From: Pascua guehoae
Lineage: Eukaryota > Basidiomycota > Tremellomycetes > Trichosporonales > Trichosporonaceae
DNA length: 64,000 bases
Assembly (NCBI GenBank): GCA_001600415.1
Contig: BCJX01000015.1
Span: 838,274-902,273 of the forward strand
Reading direction: 5' to 3'
Shown here: in pieces, positions 20,504 through 31,720 of the stretch
Layout: every line of letters starts with the position of its first letter
Position numbering within the stretch: the first letter of the stretch is position 1
The notes under the pieces: model-generated
Told to the model about the DNA's origin: nothing
What the model saw: the letters and a program-made list of their open reading frames with translations, nothing else
Database searches by the model: none
Made by a program: the position numbers and the translations under genes

Positions 20504-22922
20504 ATGAACCACGCGACGTTCAGCACGCTGCCGCGGAGCAAGGCCATGGTGGGCATTGCGATCGGGGCGTGGGTGGTGATGGTGTCGGTCGTGCTCGACA
20601 TGCAGCTCGTGTTTGGTGGCGAGCGGTGAGTTGGGTGTGGGAGGCGTAGAGTGGGGACGTCCGTGACGAGTTTGCACTTGGCGACTGCTCGGTGTCCAGA
20701 ATGCGCTTCTTCGCGGCTCGGGAGACTGGCGACCAAACCACGACGCATCAAAACACTCACCACCACGATCCGGCTCACACCACAGCCCCCACACGGCCGT
20801 CATGGTCGACTCGCTCAAGTCCATCGTCTCGGACACGTGCCCCAGGGACTGTCCCTCGGACCCGTTTGTGCAGCCCGGCATGCTCCACTGGTCCGTCGAG
20901 GGGTTGCAAAACGAGACGCGCTGGCTGCCGTTCCCGCACGACCAGCACTTGTGGGAGGTGATGCCGTCCGCGTACGACTTACCGCTCGACGACACGATTC
21001 CGCACGAAATGTGGGAGTACGCACCGGTGCAGTATGCGGCGAGGGTCGAGCAGGGCGAGCAGTTTCAGTTTATGCGCGGGAGGACAGTCTTGTTTATTGG
21101 TGAGTTTGGGAGCGGCATGTTAGGGGAGTGCATCTTGGGACCGGGTCGTGTCGCTGGTGTTGTTGGTTTGCCAGGGCTTAAAAGTTGGGCGTGCAAGTGG
21201 CGAGTATCGCACAGCTGGTGGGGGTGTAATGTTTGCTTGCCCTCTTGGAAGTACACCAGGCTACGCGTGGGAGCACGCACATACACAGAGCACCCTCCGT
21301 CGTCGATCGGCTGTGTATGCGTGTGCAGCAGGGCTGTTGCGGGTGTCCCGTCCTTTCTTCTTGGGCGCTGGAGGTTGTCGTGTGCAAGCATATTCCGACA
21401 GGGTGGCATCTGCCAACGAGCATTTCCTACGACGGCTCCCCCGGATAACAGAGGCTGCCTTCAAATTGACAACACGTGCCCCTGACTCTCATTGTCTTGA
21501 ATGCGGACAAGCAGCTGACATTCACAGGCTCCAGGTGTGTCCCATCGACTTTCGCCGTGCACTATACTAACCACGCTTGTTTACCCTTCTCGTATTCTCT
21601 TCTTCAGCCGTGAGTTGCTGCATCACAGCGTGCACCGACAGCACGAGCTCACGCCACAGATGACCGCAACAACGTTGGTATCCTATGCGCTTTTTCTCAC
21701 CACGTCTAAACCCTTTACTGACATTCAGGTTGACCAACTGTGCGACGTCATTCACGGCAAAAAGTCCAGCTGGGGCGAACATGAGGGCGGGTACTGCTAC
21801 ATCGAGCGTCTCGACTTGGTCATCGCAAACTGGTTCCTGTGAGTAGAAGGACAGCATGGACAAGTTGCGCCTTGGGGCTGTATTGCAGCCCAAAGGGCCG
21901 GAGCTGTGCACGCCCCACTTTGCATGGCTCTAACGAACAGCTACGGCATGGTCGATGTGGACGACAAGTGGCCCACAACTGAACCCCCGCCGCACACGTT
22001 TGAGAACCGCTTCTCGCAGCTCATGATGCCACGGATGAAAGAGGCCGGGTTCGGCGACCGCAAGCCCGACATTGTCGTCATGTCGTCCTTGTTCTGGGAC
22101 GACAAGGTCAGTCGCGCCTGGGGGTTGTTTTTCCTCGGACCGCTTTCTAACCACTTTAGTTCCTCGCCGAGGAGGGCAAACGGTTAGGCAAACACCGCGG
22201 AGACGCCCACGGCTTCTTCTGGAACGAAATCGCCTGGCACCGCGGCCGCGTGCGCAAGATGATCAAGACGGTCCAGGACATGTTTGGCAAGGACACGCCG
22301 CTCATGTTCCGTACACGACAGCTGCGTTCGAGTGCGGGCAACTTTAACATGTTGAAGATTTTCCAGCTCGACCAGGGCTGGCGCGCGGTCGCAAGGGAGA
22401 TGGGCGTGCGGTTGTTTACCTGGGGTGGAAAGCTGGAGGGCTATAATGTGTGAGTGGCGTGGGGGGGGGGGGGGGGGGTAGGTGTACAGTTGGGCTAAGA
22501 GCGACACGGCGGTGGTCATCCGAGCACAGTCGTGGCTCCCCCAAGGCAGTGGTGCTAGTCCGAGCTCAGTTGCCCCCCTGCATCGCATAATACTGATATC
22601 CAGTTACTACGACAACGACCAACACTTTGGCTTAGGTCCAAACACCTACCTCTTCGGAGAGTAAGTACACGCACATGCCCTGCTCTTGGCTGACACCGTA
22701 GCATGATCTTCTTCTACCTCCATCGCGCCACCACACCAGGGTGCTGGAAGTGCCACCAGTGGGACGACGTGAGTACCGTCCTCGTCGCGCGGATGCTGAC
22801 AGTAGTAATCACCATCTAGACAGTACATCAAGGGATACCAGCGACTTTCATTCTTTCGTTCGTCTTTTTGCATTACTAGTGTCGGGACATTCATGCAGAC
22901 TTATCAGATAAGAAACTCTTAG
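20504..22922 (+). CDS. Type II membrane protein with SGNH/PC-esterase-like lumenal domain
   Basis: The best model has ten exons: 20504-20625, 20786-21099, 21528-21536, 21661-21674, 21729-21838, 21941-22106, 22160-22449, 22604-22660, 22702-22768, 22824-22922 (415 residues). A short cytoplasmic N-terminus precedes one membrane helix (VGIAIGAWVVMVSVVLDM). The lumenal part has a Cys-rich region (CPRDCPSDPF), then VLFIGSRYDRNN, which resembles the block I Gly-x-Ser of SGNH/PC-esterase proteins. Later come ANWFLYGMVDVD, VVMSSLFWD, RTRQLRSSAGN and a Cys/His-rich tail (HRATTPGCWKCHQW). A Golgi O-acyl esterase or transferase role is inference. The 9-nt third exon and the GTTGGT donor after exon 4 are required for the frame but are non-consensus. 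The final acceptor could alternatively be at 22820, giving a shorter C-terminus. Confidence 0.65.
22461..22478. repeat. G18 homopolymer inside an intron of the SGNH-like gene
   Basis: The run begins 11 nt after the donor of the intron 22450-22603 and lies on the sense strand. Confidence 0.88.
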
Positions 22923-23857
22923 GGCAGGTAACAATGGGCATCTGATCAGTCAACCGCGCCCACAAGAGCCAAAGTGCCACTTCAAACCGGGGCAGCCTTG
23001 ACATTGCATCACATCCTCGGCATGCTGCGGATGGTAGTCATGCACGTCGGACTAAACTCGGACTATGTCTGGAGACGGTCAGGAGGCGCCGTGACTTCAC
23101 GTTGCTTGTGGCGCTAGCACGCTTTCAGGGTGCACTCTGCGTCCGTTATCGCAAGACCCACATGGCATGGACCATTGAGTTTATTCTGTGCATGCGTTGA
23201 CTTCTGGGGCATGCATGTGCACCAATAACTGCACAATGCGCACACGAGCGCTCTGTCGCACACTCACACACAGAGGAATACCCACTTGAGCGCTCGGGGC
23301 CCATCTCGCGTCGGACGATACAGGTCGTTATCCACAGGTGAGAACCCCTATACGCCCCCGTGCACCTGTCTAAAGCTGGTGCATCCGCACCGACTTGCTT
23401 GTTCTCCACCGTGTCCAGCTTGCAGCTCGCTCTGCCAAGCATGCCAGATACGACGTGTATACGACACGGCGCTGGAATCCAGCTCGCGGCCAACTGGGGC
23501 TCCACCTCCACACCAGCCAGCTGTAACCGGCAGTCATGAATGACGCAACGATTGTTGTTCCTGGAGATGTTGGAAGCATGACGATGGCCACGGAACATCA
23601 TGGATGCACAACGACACTGCTACGTGCAACCATGCACCCAACCCACCCAAGCGCTGCACCGAGCCTGGTCCAAGGTCCACATCCCGTATCCCACAGCCCA
23701 CAACCCACAACCCCCAGTCTACAGTCGGAGGCCCAGCCCCCGCCGTGGGAGGGACGGGGAGCAGCATAAATATCCGTCCAAACCCCTCCACCCCACACCC
23801 GCACCTCACCACCTCACCCACCTCACATCTCCCACTGCACACTCCACCGCACTAACA
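22923..23857. other. Intergenic region with AT-rich element near the next gene
   Basis: No protein-like frame is found. About 90 bases before the next ATG is an AT-rich CATAAATAT element (23764-23772). It is the only TATA-like sequence in this GC-rich stretch and is followed by a CA/CT-rich leader. Confidence 0.4.
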
Positions 23858-25006
23858 ATGCTCGCACGCACCACGCGCTCGCTCGCGCCCGTCCTCCGCC
23901 GCCCCGCCCCCCCCGCGGTCGTGGCGAAGCGCTTCGTGGCGACAGGGCCGGACGGGAGCAAGGTCGACGGGCAGAAGAAGGTGAGCCTCGTCGGGGATGC
24001 GGGATGGGGCGAGGTGGGATGTGTAGTGGGCGGGGTGGGTGGGAGAGGGTGTGGAAAAGGTGGAGGAGGTGGAGAAGGTGGTAAGGCCACTCGTCTCGTC
24101 GTCTCCACCCAATCGAGGAGTACTCGTACTCTGCACCCAGCGCCCTGCTTGGTGGGAAAGACGCTTGTGCATGGTAGAAAAGATACGAGATGGCCAGACT
24201 CGTCGCCTCGTCCAGCCTGCCCCACCCCAGACCAGGGGACAGAGTCTACCCCCGCCCAACTGGAGTGGAGAACGCTGACATCCAGGAAGGATACTTTCAG
24301 AGTACGTCCCCGGCGCACGCTGCGCTCACGTCCAGCGGGACACATGGAGGTGCTGCCCCTCATGGCGGCCGTGGCGTTTGCCGTCGGGATCGGCATGTGG
24401 AGTAGGTTCTTTGTGTGCTTGTTTGGGTGTGCTGTGCTGACTGGCAGCGATGGGGTACACTTGTTAGTCGCTCGGATAGAGTGGTCAGAGGTTTAGGTCG
24501 AGGGCGAGACTCGAGGTTTCGGTCGAGGTCCAGATTCGAGGTCGAGGGTGTGGCCGAGGTGAGAGGATCCAAGGTTGCTAACACTTTATGCAGTCAAGCA
24601 CGACCCGGACGTGAGTTTTCTCTCCGTCCCTCCCACGCCTTGCTCTCGCTCCTCTCTCTCTCTCTCCCTCTCTCTGGCTCCCAGCTCTCTCCTCCAATCT
24701 CCTTCCCACTCCCTGCTTTCGCTCCTCTCTCCCTCTGTCTCTCGCTCCCAACTCTCTCCCCTCCCAGCGCTCTCTTATCATTTCGCGCACTCCCAAAACT
24801 CTCTCCCGCGACCCTAACCTGCCACATTCCCCTCCCATGTCATCCTAGCACCCGAGCACCTGGAAACAATCTGCCCCACCGCCTATACACTCTCTAACGG
24901 CCAGATCCGCAAGGGCCCCGAGCAGCCCCCCGTCTACGAACCCATCGAGTACACCGACCCCAAGACGGGCAAGCTCGTGCCCCACCCCCAGTCTGGCGCA
25001 AAGTAA
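23858..25006 (+). CDS. Small mitochondrial single-helix membrane protein (NADH dehydrogenase MLRQ/NDUFA4-like candidate)
   Basis: Clear exons are 23858-23980, 24286-24301, 24336-24401 and 24849-25006; spliced this way they give 120 residues in frame. Residues 1-28 are an Arg/Ala-rich presequence (MLARTTRSLAPVLRR...). The core GHMEVLPLMAAVAFAVGIGMW is one membrane helix of the type found in fungal MLRQ-like subunits. The C-terminal exon (CPTAYTLSNG, GPEQPPVYEPIEY, DPKTGKLVPHP) looks clearly coding. A further short exon, 24594-24610 (IKHDPD), resembles the conserved K-x-DPD of the family. It cannot be joined in frame with canonical sites unless the previous exon is extended to 24405. Function is inferred from the presequence plus helix; the exact subunit identity is uncertain. 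Confidence 0.6.
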
Positions 25007-25172
25007 AACGTGGGGAATGGAAACAAGACGGGTATATGAAGTATCAAGGCGTGTGGTGCGTGTACGTGTCGAGTACGCTATGCGACGCGATTTGTGGGCT
25101 TGTTACGCGGCAGAAACCGTCTGGTTGCCCAGGTCATGTCGTGCCGCATCAACGTCGTGCACCCCGTCAACA

Positions 25173-25270
25173 GTGGGTTTAGCACAGTGGTAGTTGCATC
25201 AGATTGCAAATACGGGATCTCGTCTCGGGCAGGCATCTGAGGGTCCCCAGTTCAATCCTGGGAATTCACT
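25173..25270 (+). tRNA. tRNA-Cys (anticodon GCA) with a 25-nt intron
   Basis: A 7-bp acceptor stem (GTGGGTT with AATTCAC, two G-T wobbles) is followed by T8 A9 and a D-arm with AGTGGTAG. The anticodon stem pairs TCAGA with TCTGA, and its loop reads TT-GCA-A. An intron at 25210-25234 sits directly after position 37, the canonical place. The T-arm is CCCAG-TTCAATC-CTGGG. The discriminator base is T73, as typical for eukaryotic cysteine tRNAs. D-loop and T-arm sequences supply the internal A and B boxes. A T4 run at 25272-25275 is the RNA polymerase III terminator. Confidence 0.92.
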
Positions 25271-26153
25271 GTTTTGCTTCTTGCACCTTGACGTGCGCAG
25301 ATGCAGGCGCGGTGGGGGGTGCGCTGTTTCATCATCTGTGTTCTACGATGTCTCCTTTGCGGGGTCTTGAGGGAGCACTCGGTTCCGGGCATGGCTCCAA
25401 TCGCCCTTGAATGTGCCTGTCAATATCGCGATGCGGTCTGGGCAGCTTTGTCTTCGGTGTGGGTTACGCCGATGAAAAGCGCTCAGGTAAGCTGGAGGTT
25501 CTGTGTTTCTGTCGGCGCTTCAGACTCAGGATCAAGGACGCACAACTATCATAGCTGCGACCTCGAGCTCACGACTTGTGGACCGATGCTGGGAGCTTGA
25601 TACTTGGAATTTGAACTGTGCACATGATACAGGTGCGACGGCATGTAAGACTGCAGCGTTGAGCTTGGGGCCACAGGAGGATGAGCATTGACGGTTATGG
25701 ATCAACCCAAGGACACAATATATCACCTGGGTTCCTCTTCATGTATTTCATTTCCTGCATGTCATGTCCTGTATAAGTCATGCGCGCTACCCTGGCGGCG
25801 GCGCTGTACGCCCAATCGAGCTCGATGTGGCAGTCTCAATAGTTCCCGGTCGCGCCTGTACTCTGCACTTGGCATTGCATTCCGCCGATTCTGGAAGCAT
25901 AACGTATGGAGGGAGGCACGAACGACCTCAACGGAAAATTTCTGCTCTTACTGTACAGTTTGTGGATGCACTCGACGTTCAACACACGCTCCACGACACT
26001 GTGTCCAAATTCCATGCCTTTCCTGAACGACCTTTGACGGCGTATGTACCCTCAACCGCGACTCAGAACGAAAGAACAATAACCCACGCCGACGAGATAT
26101 GCGCGCTGAGCGATCGCTAGGAGTGTGTGAGCCACGGCCCGAGACCAAAGTTC
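25271..26153. other. Intergenic region between tRNA-Cys and F-box gene
   Basis: No convincing coding frame is found. The F-box gene may extend into it: after the last exon read here, a possible donor (GTGGGT at 26165-26160) and an acceptor near 26118 would add about 18 codons. Confidence 0.4.
25272..25275 (+). terminator. RNA polymerase III T4 terminator of tRNA-Cys
   Basis: Four consecutive T residues lie one base after the discriminator base of the tRNA. Confidence 0.75.
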
Positions 26154-27961
26154 TCAGCAACCCACCTGGTGGACATAGATATGCTCCTCGTCGACATGTA
26201 GCGTCTCGCCGTGGCACAGCGCATACCATCCAATCTTGACGCTGCGCCCCGTCCGCCGGAGCTCGGTGTGGTCCTCCTTTGGATTCCAGTGGTCGCCCGA
26301 CGCATGCCACCGCACCCTGGCCGGCCGGTCGCGCCCGCGCATATCGGCGCTGGCGTACCCGAGTGTGCGCATCTCCCAGTCCTGGGGGTTCCGAGTCTCG
26401 TGCCACGTGACGCCGCCGACGGTTTTGAAGTATGCATTTGGTACGGGTCCAGCTGCTCGCCCCTCGCCTTTGGCTTCGAGCACGTCCTGGCCCTCGGCTG
26501 TCGGGACGGAGCTGCGGGGGATACTCGTACCGAGTGGCAGATTGGCGCGGACCATGTCAGACCCGGCCCGCCGCGTGTGAAAGTCGCCGACGGATAGGGT
26601 GTTGGGGGTCCCCTGCCGCGATTCTATGGCCACGATTCGCCGGCCCGCCGAGGCGCGGTGGGGTGGGAGTATACCGTCGCGCACGTCGCCGAAGAAATGC
26701 TGCGCGGGGCGTGCCTGCAACAAAGGCGAGTTTCAGCGTGGCTCTCGGCAACAACGTATCCTGGCTCTGATGGCTCGGGGCTAGACAATACTCACATCGG
26801 GCTCCTCCCATGTCGTCCCCGTCCGCCAGTCGACGGCCATTTTGCGATAGCAATAGTGGAACGGGGCGTTGGAGGACGGAGCGTCCTCCCTGCCGAAATG
26901 GTACCCGCGCTGGCCGAGCCAGCGCATGTAGACGTGCAGTGTTCCGTCACGCGCGAATGTCACCGAGATTGGCACAGGTAGACGACTGGAAAGTGAGTTT
27001 ACGCTCGCAAGTAAGGAGGGCCATACTCACGGCGACAGTGGCCCCTCGGGTTTAATGTCGACATACGGGATGGCCGCGGGGTGAGGCTGTGGCGTCTCAT
27101 AGTCGGCGCCAGCGTCCGCATCGCCCATGAGGCGCCGAAAGTGGACGCGCGGGGCGGACGGCTCTGCGTCCTCTGCCTCCTGGGTCTTGCGGTATCATTA
27201 GCCCCCGAGTCCAGAGCGCGAGCACAACCCACCCGAGCTCGAGCAACGCAATCAGGTTTTCCGACGGCAGGATGGCCGCGTCCCAGTACTCGCGCTCCGC
27301 CTCCTCCCACCGCCAGCACGGGCACTGCGCTGGGCCGTCGACAACGCCCGGGTCGACGTCGCGCAGATCCGACAGGTCGTGCACGGCCCAGCGCCGAAAG
27401 TGGCGCGTGAGGTACTGCTCCGACCTCGCGTCGAACGCGACGAGGACGCCGTCGACGGCGAGCGTCGCCGGCGGCGGGGGCACAATGTCCCTCTGGGGGA
27501 AAATGTCAATCTTGTCCACGCGCCGGGGACGCAAGGCGTGCCATCCCCCCTGGACCTGTACCATGCGCTCCAGAGCCGCGCGCGATGAGAGTGCCTTGCC
27601 CCCCGCGCGCCACTGGCGCAGGCCGTAGAAGGCGCCCCGGAGGCAGACTTGGAGCCGCGACGAGGTCGTGATCAGGTCGTTCAGGTGGCGCGACACCTAG
27701 AGTCAGTGCAGAGGGGTACATGCGACGTACGGCCGAACACGCCAGCAGCGACCGGTAGTCGAGCCAGGACAGAATGTCCAGTGTCACCTGGTCGCAGCCC
27801 GGCGTGCCAAAGACCCAGCCCACGTCGTCAGCGCCGTCGGCCTGGACCATATCGATGTCCGGCGCAGGCTGCGGACACGGCGTGCTGCCTGGCGGTTCGC
27901 ATACGGCGCCCGAGAGTGCATGCCCGGGATATGGATACGGCGTGGTCGCGTTATGGAACAT
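26154..27961 (-). CDS. F-box domain protein
   Basis: Five exons (27961-27731, 27696-27229, 27185-27031, 26985-26796, 26714-26154) give 534 residues in frame. The F-box spans about residues 50-95: QVTLDILSWLDYRSLLACSA, then VSRHLNDLITTSSRL across the first splice junction. The remainder forms a beta-rich region with conserved-looking Trp and Tyr (WHALRPRRVD, HVYMRWLGQRGYHFG, VTWHETRNPQDWEM). It may be a substrate-recognition domain of no named family. Such proteins usually recruit targets to an SCF ubiquitin ligase through Skp1; the target is unknown. The chosen start is the first Met of the conserved-looking block; the frame is open to 28084. The donor of exon 2 (GTTGTG) is weak but is the only site that keeps the frame. 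Confidence 0.75.
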
Positions 27962-28300
27962 GGTCCAGTTGCATGTGACGACAATGCATACCATCATGGG
28001 ACACACCTTTTTGCCACCTCGAAAGATGGATGACTCTCCGTGATCGGCCCTCGGATCCATCGGACCGGCCAGCGCCGGTGACAATCAATCTCCAGCCAGG
28101 GCCCCACAGTGGCGTCCCCGGCGTCGCGTGCCCCGCGCCACGGGTCCATGTTGTCGTTGAACACATCTCCATCGGCCCGTATCTATCTTAGCTCTCTCAT
28201 ATTTTCTCCTCGGTCCCTCGTCCACCCTCACACTCGCTCATCTCTCCGCCGTACCGGCCCCACTCTTTCACTAGCCCCGCTTTCCACCTCCCCGCGCGTC
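27962..28300. promoter_or_regulatory. Divergent promoter region F-box gene / sugar transporter
   Basis: There are 339 bp between the two start codons. The side next to the transporter is CT-rich (28180-28290). No specific element is assigned. Confidence 0.4.
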
Positions 28301-31300
28301 ATGGTACGCGCCGCCTACGTCGCCGTCCCCGGCAGCCCGCGCGCGTCCCTCGACGACATCGAGGTCGACGAGGCCGCCGTCACGGTTCCCGGCGAGGACA
28401 AGTGGGTGATTCCAGAGAGGAAATGGAAGTAGGAGTGTGGGTGGTAATGATATTCCCGATCAGCTGGGTTCAGGCCCCGCCGCTGGTGGCAAGTGGGACT
28501 GCGCCGAGGTTGCATCAAGCGTTTCCGTGTCGCTGGGTAGAGTGTTCCGAGGCTGGGATCGCGAATAATGTCCATGCTCGTCGGGCACAAGGAATCTCCG
28601 ACCGTCTGCACTCTGACTCATCCCTCGCACCGTTGACTCCCCGGTCGCTCGTTCTGACTCGCAGCGTCACGCCGTTTGTCGCGGGTCTCGTCGGCATTGC
28701 GGGCCTTTCGGGGTTGTTGTTTGGTTACGATACGGGGGTGATATCTGGTACACTGTAAGTAGCGGCTGACGCTTCGCGAGGGAGAGTTTGGCGCCACGAG
28801 GGTGCAATGGGTGGATAGAGACGAGTTGGAGAGGCAAAGCTGAGGTGGTGAGCCACCCTGTACTTGAGGCATAAAGTTGAGCAGTCGCGATGGGACTCGG
28901 CGGCATAGAGGTGAACACGCGAAAGCGAGAGTTAGCGCAAGTAGACCATCACTGGGGATGAGCGACTGTCGAGAGGGGGAGCGCTGGACGTCGACGAGAG
29001 TGCGCGACCATATCTCTCCGTGCTTCAATGCTGCTCTCTCTAACTCGTGTGGTCTCTGTCTCCTGCCAAGTTTGGGATGGCAGGCGACGGGGCCTCACGA
29101 GTAGGCAAGTGAGAAGTAAGAGGCGACGACTGCAGCGGGACAGCCGCTCCACTAGTTGTCCCCCCCGGTGGACCTCTCTTCGCATCGTTTCTGTCAACAC
29201 CGCCTGCCTCCGTTCACCACTAACCCCAGCGTCGTCATCTCCACCGACCTCGGACATATGCTCACCAACCTCGAAAAGGAGCTCATCACCTCGGCCACGA
29301 CATTCGGCGCGCTCCTCGGAGGCCTCGCGTCCGGCGCGCTCTCGGACGTGACTGGCCGCCGGGGCGTGCTCGCGCTCGCCAACGGCGTCTTCATCGCCGG
29401 CGCCCTGCTCCAGGCCGCATCGCACGCGGTCGCGCCCATGGTGTTGGGGCGCTTTGTGGTCGGCCTCGGCGTGGGGCTTGCGAGCTGCATTGCGCCGCTG
29501 TACATTGGCGAACTCGCGCCGACGCGCCAGCGCGGCAGGCTGGTGACGATCAATGCTGTGCTGGTCACTCTCGGGCAGGTGGTGGCTTATGGTGCGTGTG
29601 TCGCGGGCAGGCGTTGGGCCGGGATATGTCGTTGGGGTGGTATGATGGCGAGCAGTTTGGGCCGGTATTGCCTCTCTCAACAGACAAAGGCCTTGCATAC
29701 CCAACCCATCAACGGCATGGCTAGCCCAACGCGCACCCCTACCCATGCACCGACGATTACAGTCCCCACGTCTCCGCGCTGACGCACAGCGGTCGGGGCC
29801 CTCTTCTCCGCTACACGGGGCGGGTGGCGCTGGATGGTTGGCCTGGGTGCGCTCCCGGCCATCGTGCAGCTCGCAGCGCTGTCATTCCTCCCCGAGAGCC
29901 GTGAGTATGGGAAGCAGTTTCCGGCAGCGAGAAAGAGTAGGACTCTGGGTTGTCTGGCCGTCACCCACGAGGAGACGAGTGGTTCAAGCGGCCCAACATG
30001 CTATGGGAAAGCATATGCCTTTGCACCGCTCCAGCCACTCCGGCTTCAACTGTCCCAGCTCTATGTCATGTAAGATCACCATTGACGCCAGCCCGCATCC
30101 TCCTCCTACGCGGCGACACATCTGCGACTGAGGACGTCCTTGCACGCGTCTACCCCCTAGCCACGCCATCGGACATTAAGCGCAAAGTGGGCATCATGGA
30201 CGCGGCCGTCGCCCAGAGCGCCGAGATTGAGGCCGCGACGACGTGGACGCAGCGGGCGGCGAGTCTCATCACGGTCGGCATGCACCGGCGAGCGTTGAGT
30301 GAGTGTGAAGGTGGTCGCGATGGGGCTGTTACACAAACCACTTGGCTGGAGAAAGACCGGAAACCATTGCTCCGCTCCCACAGAAGTGGAGTATTTCCTT
30401 TCTGTACCCGATCTCTACCCTACTCCTCCAACGTTCACACGCTAATACCAGTCATCGGATGTGGACTGCAGGCTTTGCAACAGCTCTGTGGCTTCAACAC
30501 GCTCATGTATTAGTGAGTATCGAGTTATCAAGCTACACGCTGCGCCGGTTTCACTTGGTGGCGGTCACTGGCTGCAGATGAGCGATTGGCTGTGGTGGTT
30601 CACAGCCGTAGAAACCTGCCTGGTCCGACGCCTAACGTACAGCTCGGCGACCATCTTCTCCATGCTCGGCATGGACAACCCAACAGCAACGGGCATGCTC
30701 GTCGCGCTCGTCAACTTTATCTTCACCATCGTGGCACTCAATGTGAGTGGCGCCAGGCTGTGTGGCCTATTGTGGCCTATTGCTGTGGCAGCTGCATGAC
30801 GCGTACTGCTGTGGCGATTAGCCGTTTCAAGTTGTACCCTTGGTCAAAGCTGTAGCCTTACTAACTGCAGATTGTCGACCCGCTTGGCCGCCGACGAACG
30901 ATGCTCTACACCGTCCCGATCATGGCTCTGGCATTACTCGGCGCGGCCGTCTTCTTCCACTGTGCGTCTCGTCTCCGCGTTTGCTTGCGTGTGTTCCTCT
31001 GTGGTCTTCATGCCACTTTCACCTGTTTTGTTGGTCTCCCAGGCGGGCTCCTAGTCGGGCCATCTTGTATCCGTGGCGTCTCTAATTCCATCGCGCTGCC
31101 TGGCACCCCCGCTCACAACCCAGACCTAACCCTCAAATCCGGCGGCATCCTCGTCCCAGGCACAGAATACTCGCCGCGGGTCTCCGCCCTGCTCCTCGGG
31201 TGCATGCTGGCCTTTGTTGCCGCGTACGCCACGGGCACGGGCAACATTCCATGGCAGCAGGGCGAGCTCTTCCGCCTCGAAGTGCGCGGCCTCGGCACGT

Positions 31301-31572
31301 CGCTGTGCACGGCCGTCAACTGGAGCTGCAATCTGCTCGTCGCCGCCACGTTTCTCTCGCTCATGGACGCCGTCACGCCCTCGGGGGCGTTTACGCTCTA
31401 TGCGCTCGCGTGTGTCGCGGGGTGGGTGTTTTGTTACCTGTGTTACCCCGAGACGTCGGGGTTGAGTCTCGAAGAGGTCTTCGAGGTCTTTGAGGACGGG
31501 TATGGCGTGCAGAAGAGTCAGATGATGCGCGCGGCCAAGTTGGCGCACCGCAGCGGGGACAGACTGGACTAG
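28301..31572 (+). CDS. Sugar (myo-inositol type) transporter, MFS
   Basis: Nine exons: 28301-28401, 28665-28754, 29230-29591, 29790-29900, 30092-30298, 30452-30512, 30643-30742, 30871-30961, 31124-31572 (523 residues, in frame). Sugar-porter signatures are clear: GLLFGYDTGVISGTL in helix 1, SDVTGRRGVL in loop 2-3, and PESPRILLLRGD after helix 6. GLQALQQLCGFNTLMYYSAT lies in helix 7, IVDPLGRRRT in loop 8-9, and PETSGLSLEEVFEVFE at the end of helix 12. The helix-7 motif and the long loop with GGILVPG match fungal Itr-type inositol/H+ symporters better than hexose transporters. It should act in the plasma membrane. Tremellomycetes often have expanded inositol transporter families; the exact substrate is inference. 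Confidence 0.88.
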
Positions 31573-31720
31573 GCGGTGCTTCCCGGCGTCACCGAGATTG
31601 TTGTACTGTAGAGTGTACATCTTGAGCTAGTATACGCCCCGTCGGCATGCATGTAATGGTTTTGTTTACTGATACACACACTCTCGTCCAGAACTCTGTC
31701 GCGGCTCTCTCTTCCCTGTG

